From Microcaldota archaeon (GTDB lineage: Archaea; Micrarchaeota; Micrarchaeia; Anstonellales; Bilamarchaeaceae), in NCBI GenBank assembly GCA_014727925.1, contig WJMN01000047.1, positions 1-41,832 of the forward strand: a stretch of 41,832 bases of DNA, given 5' to 3'. The notes under the pieces were generated by a model. The model made no database searches and was not told the origin of the DNA. It saw nothing but the letters and a program-made list of their open reading frames with translations. This document shows positions 39,846 through 41,832 of this stretch, one piece after another; position 1 is the stretch's first letter; every line of letters begins with the position of its first letter. The position numbers and the translations under genes are program-made.

Positions 39846-40718
39846 ATGGAGCAGAAGGAATACCTAGGCTGGCTGAGCCAATATACAGATGCAGAATCCT
39901 GTTTTCAGGCCCAGCAGTCGCTACCTCCTTACTTGAGGGCAAACACACTCAAAACCACCCCAGAAGAATACCTAAGCTGGACCAATCTAGAGCTCGAAAA
40001 AACATTTATCCCCTATGCATTCCAGCTAAAAGAATTCCCGCAAAATGGCCTGGGAAACACAATAGATTATGCAACAGGATGGATGCATACCCAGTCCCTG
40101 TCTTCCATGCTTCCCCCACACATCCTTAACCCACAACCAGAAGACAGGGTGCTGGACATATGCGCGGCCCCGGGCTCAAAGACAACCCAGTGTGCAGCCC
40201 TTATGCAAAACAGAGGAATAATTCTCGCAAACGACAAAAATAGGGGAAGAATCAGCGCCCTTGCCAACAATCTTGAGCGCCTCGGAATCATAAATACCAC
40301 AACCATGAACCAGAATGGCACCTGCTTCAACTCGCCCCACATATTCTCCAAAATTCTTGTGGATGCGCCCTGCTCTGGCTTAGGAAGCAGCATAAATGCA
40401 TACAATTGGTGGGAGGAAAAGTATTCATCCGGAATTTCTGCCTCCCAAACTTCCATCCTTTTTACTGCCTTCAGGCATCTTGAGCCAGGAGGGGCCTTAG
40501 TCTACTCCACCTGCACATATTCTCCGGACGAAAATGAGCTCCCGGTTTCCCGCCTACTTGAAAAGCACCCTGAAGCGGAGCTGGAAAAAATAGAAGGTGT
40601 TCCAAATGCGGAGCCGGGCCTTCCGGATTTTGGAAAAGAGCTGAAAAACTCAATGCGGATTTATCCGCATAAATTCAACAGCGAGGGTTTCTTCCTTGCA
40701 AAAATAATAAAGACCTAA
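39846..40718 (+). CDS. NSUN/RsmB-type RNA m5C methyltransferase
   Basis: This 290-residue protein has the NOL1/NOP2/Sun fold: RANTLKTTPEEYL, the motif I region RVLDICAAPGSKTTQCAALM, motif IV LVDAPCSGLGS (Cys176), and the catalytic motif VYSTCTYSPDENE (Cys223). Both Cys residues of m5C methyltransferases are present. It transfers methyl from SAM to cytosine C5 in tRNA or rRNA; target unknown. No PUA domain is fused; a separate PUA-like gene begins 0.8 kb downstream. Start is set by the shared TATA core. Its stop interlocks by four bases with the convergent nitroreductase gene. Confidence 0.9.
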   Translation: MEQKEYLGWLSQYTDAESCFQAQQSLPPYLRANTLKTTPEEYLSWTNLELEKTFIPYAFQLKEFPQNGLGNTIDYATGWMHTQSLSSMLPPHILNPQPEDRVLDICAAPGSKTTQCAALMQNRGIILANDKNRGRISALANNLERLGIINTTTMNQNGTCFNSPHIFSKILVDAPCSGLGSSINAYNWWEEKYSSGISASQTSILFTAFRHLEPGGALVYSTCTYSPDENELPVSRLLEKHPEAELEKIEGVPNAEPGLPDFGKELKNSMRIYPHKFNSEGFFLAKIIKT

Positions 40719-41437
40719 ACCTTCCCCACCACAGCAATATACAGCGAACTTTCTCCTTCTTCCACCCCCAGAATTCCATCTATCTCCTCAGTTGAAAATC
40801 CTCCTACAGGAACCGCGCCAAGCCCAAGCGAAACCGCCTCAAGCAGGATATTCTCGCTTATATGCCCCGCCTCCATTGCAATGTACAACTCCGAGCGCTC
40901 CCCGTATTTCACAGCAGTGCGCTCCTGCACTGATGTCATCACGATCACAGCTGCAGCATTCCAAACACACTCCTGCCCCAGCGCAGCCCCCGCAACTTTT
41001 TCCCGAAAATCCCCCTCCTGCACAAGAACCAGCTTATGCTCTCCTGGGAGATATTTGTAAATACCGCAGTAAACCCCTTCTACTCTGTTGGGCACAACAT
41101 AGAGCTCAATAGGATAAAGCGCACCTGCAGAAGGCGCAGCACGTCCTCCCCATTCACTTGTGGTTCCCTGCCCTGCCCAAAGCAGCATAGACAGCTCTTC
41201 TAGCGTAATATTTTCTACGCTGTATTCCCGCACAGACCTCCTTTTCCCGATCGCTTTTTCTACACCAATTCCCGAGTAATCCGGCTCAGGCAGGATTATC
41301 TCCGACTGGGCCGGGTTTGAACTGCATTCCACTCCAACAACCTCTTCTTCTGCAGGCCCGCTCCAAATGGCCCACACAATTACTAACACAACAAGGAAAG
41401 CGGCAACTCCGCCAAGCAATTCCTTTAACTTTTCCAT
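40715..41437 (-). CDS. Membrane-anchored SagB-like nitroreductase family protein
   Basis: This 240-residue protein has an N-terminal anchor (LLGGVAAFLVVLVIVWAIW) and then a nitroreductase fold of the SagB/ThcOx type: KRRSVREYSVENITLEELS with the FMN-phosphate Arg residues, RAAPSAGALYPIELYVV, YIAMEAGHISENILLEAVSL and LGAVPVGGFS. These flavoenzymes oxidise or reduce varied substrates; SagB members make azoles from peptides, but no YcaO partner is in this window. The catalytic domain would be outside the cell if the anchor is N-in. It is divergent from the PUA-like gene across an AT-rich gap. Confidence 0.83.
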   Translation of the reverse strand: MEKLKELLGGVAAFLVVLVIVWAIWSGPAEEEVVGVECSSNPAQSEIILPEPDYSGIGVEKAIGKRRSVREYSVENITLEELSMLLWAGQGTTSEWGGRAAPSAGALYPIELYVVPNRVEGVYCGIYKYLPGEHKLVLVQEGDFREKVAGAALGQECVWNAAAVIVMTSVQERTAVKYGERSELYIAMEAGHISENILLEAVSLGLGAVPVGGFSTEEIDGILGVEEGESSLYIAVVGKV

Positions 41438-41490
41438 GACATTACTTCAACCTTTATTTTTTTATTGTTTTTTGCACATACTAGCCACCA

Positions 41491-41832
41491 ATGCAAATCC
41501 AAAAATTTCGCGGTTATCTCCTAGACCGCTTTGGAATATCCTTGCCTGAAGGCGTAGAGCTTGAGGGGGAAAAATCCCTCCGTGCAATGAATTCAGAGCT
41601 AAAGGAATTTAGGGCCTCCACCCCCAAGGGAATACGTGCTTCCCGGATGAAGGGCAGGTTCCCAAAGCCCACAACCAGCTTTATCCAGCTTTTCGGAAAT
41701 CTTGCGGAAAAAAATACTGTTGATGTTTCCAGGGAAGATGCCCTAAGCTTCCTCTTAGGCAGGGACCTTGAAACAAGCACCCCCTGCGAGAGAGGATATG
41801 TGGTGGTCGCCTACAAAAAGGCGGTGCTTGGA
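41491..41832 (+). CDS. PUA-like RNA-binding protein (Methyltransferase-PUA type), partial
   Basis: The frame from ATG 41491 stays open to the window end (114 codons): MQIQKFRGYLLDRFGISLPE, later RFPKPTTSFIQLFGNLA, then VSREDALSFLLGRDLET and GYVVVAYKKAVLG. The ending resembles the PUA-like domain attached to NOL1/NOP2/Sun methyltransferases in bacteria and found alone in archaea. It probably binds tRNA or rRNA and may serve the NSUN enzyme encoded 0.8 kb upstream. An AT-rich TATA-like segment (41456-41470) lies about 26 bases before the ATG. The C-terminus is off the window. Confidence 0.7.
   Translation, partial: MQIQKFRGYLLDRFGISLPEGVELEGEKSLRAMNSELKEFRASTPKGIRASRMKGRFPKPTTSFIQLFGNLAEKNTVDVSREDALSFLLGRDLETSTPCERGYVVVAYKKAVLG

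Noticed and set aside
1-41832. Search by eye for tRNA, rRNA, CRISPR arrays, insertion sequences and attachment sites
   Set aside because: No cloverleaf-like spacer, no regular repeat-spacer array, no transposase and no long terminal inverted repeats were found; a covariance-model scan would be needed to exclude small RNAs.

Overview
This is archaeal DNA, most likely from a small-genome DPANN-type lineage such as Diapherotrites or Micrarchaeota; the phylum is inference. The archaeal assignment rests on MCM, HerA/NurA, ribosomal protein S8e, Trm5, an archaeal-type phosphoglycerate mutase, a Cgi121-like KEOPS subunit, Pth2, a class III signal prepilin, and TATA boxes sitting about 26-28 bases before start codons. 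Many genes therefore look leaderless. Others, mainly within operons, use a GGTGA ribosome binding site. Coding density is very high, and three convergent pairs overlap by exactly four bases at their stop codons. I saw no tRNA, rRNA, CRISPR array or insertion sequence, and no gene-free stretch longer than 300 bases.

Region 1 (1-8137) holds partial pth2, a Yip1-like membrane protein, nurA, herA, five alpha-helical repeat-like proteins of unknown function, and a DUF4234-like gene with a damaged or non-standard start. Region 2 (8138-10828) holds a radical SAM protein of the putative DNA modification/repair type and a cyclic 2,3-diphosphoglycerate synthetase-like GTPase. Region 3 (10837-17269) holds a PadR-regulated export cassette (regulator, ABC ATPase, S-layer-like anchored protein, two MacB-type permeases) and an MFS transporter. 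Region 4 (17270-23441) is housekeeping: a glutamate dehydrogenase family enzyme, an anchored thioredoxin-fold protein, a duplicated-motif membrane protein, MetRS, S8e and Cgi121.

Region 5 (23443-32923) is a type IV pilus or secretion-like locus. It has a multi-winged-helix protein with charged linkers, a winged-helix coiled-coil protein, a VirB11/GspE-type ATPase with a charged N-terminal extension, a Pro/Glu/Lys-rich coiled-coil protein, two TadC/FlaJ-type membrane proteins and one prepilin. Region 6 (32976-41832) holds apgM, an unknown membrane protein, a 49-residue CxxC zinc protein, mcm, an NAD(P)H-hydrate epimerase, a presenilin-type protease, trm5, an NSUN-type m5C methyltransferase, an anchored SagB-like nitroreductase and a partial PUA-like RNA-binding protein.

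The most interesting signal is regulatory. A motif close to CASYGGAAASCCACC lies 40-44 bases before the starts of nurA, herA, mcm and the radical SAM gene. Three of these promoters carry it as tandem copies, and a related copy lies before the MFS gene. This could define an undescribed replication/repair regulon. Other notable signals are a palindromic TATA core centred between trm5 and the NSUN gene, an inverted repeat in the padR promoter, a palindrome at the predicted mcm transcription start, a 32-bp promoter/leader shared by two unrelated genes, and a decayed copy of the start of the diphosphoglycerate synthetase-like gene.
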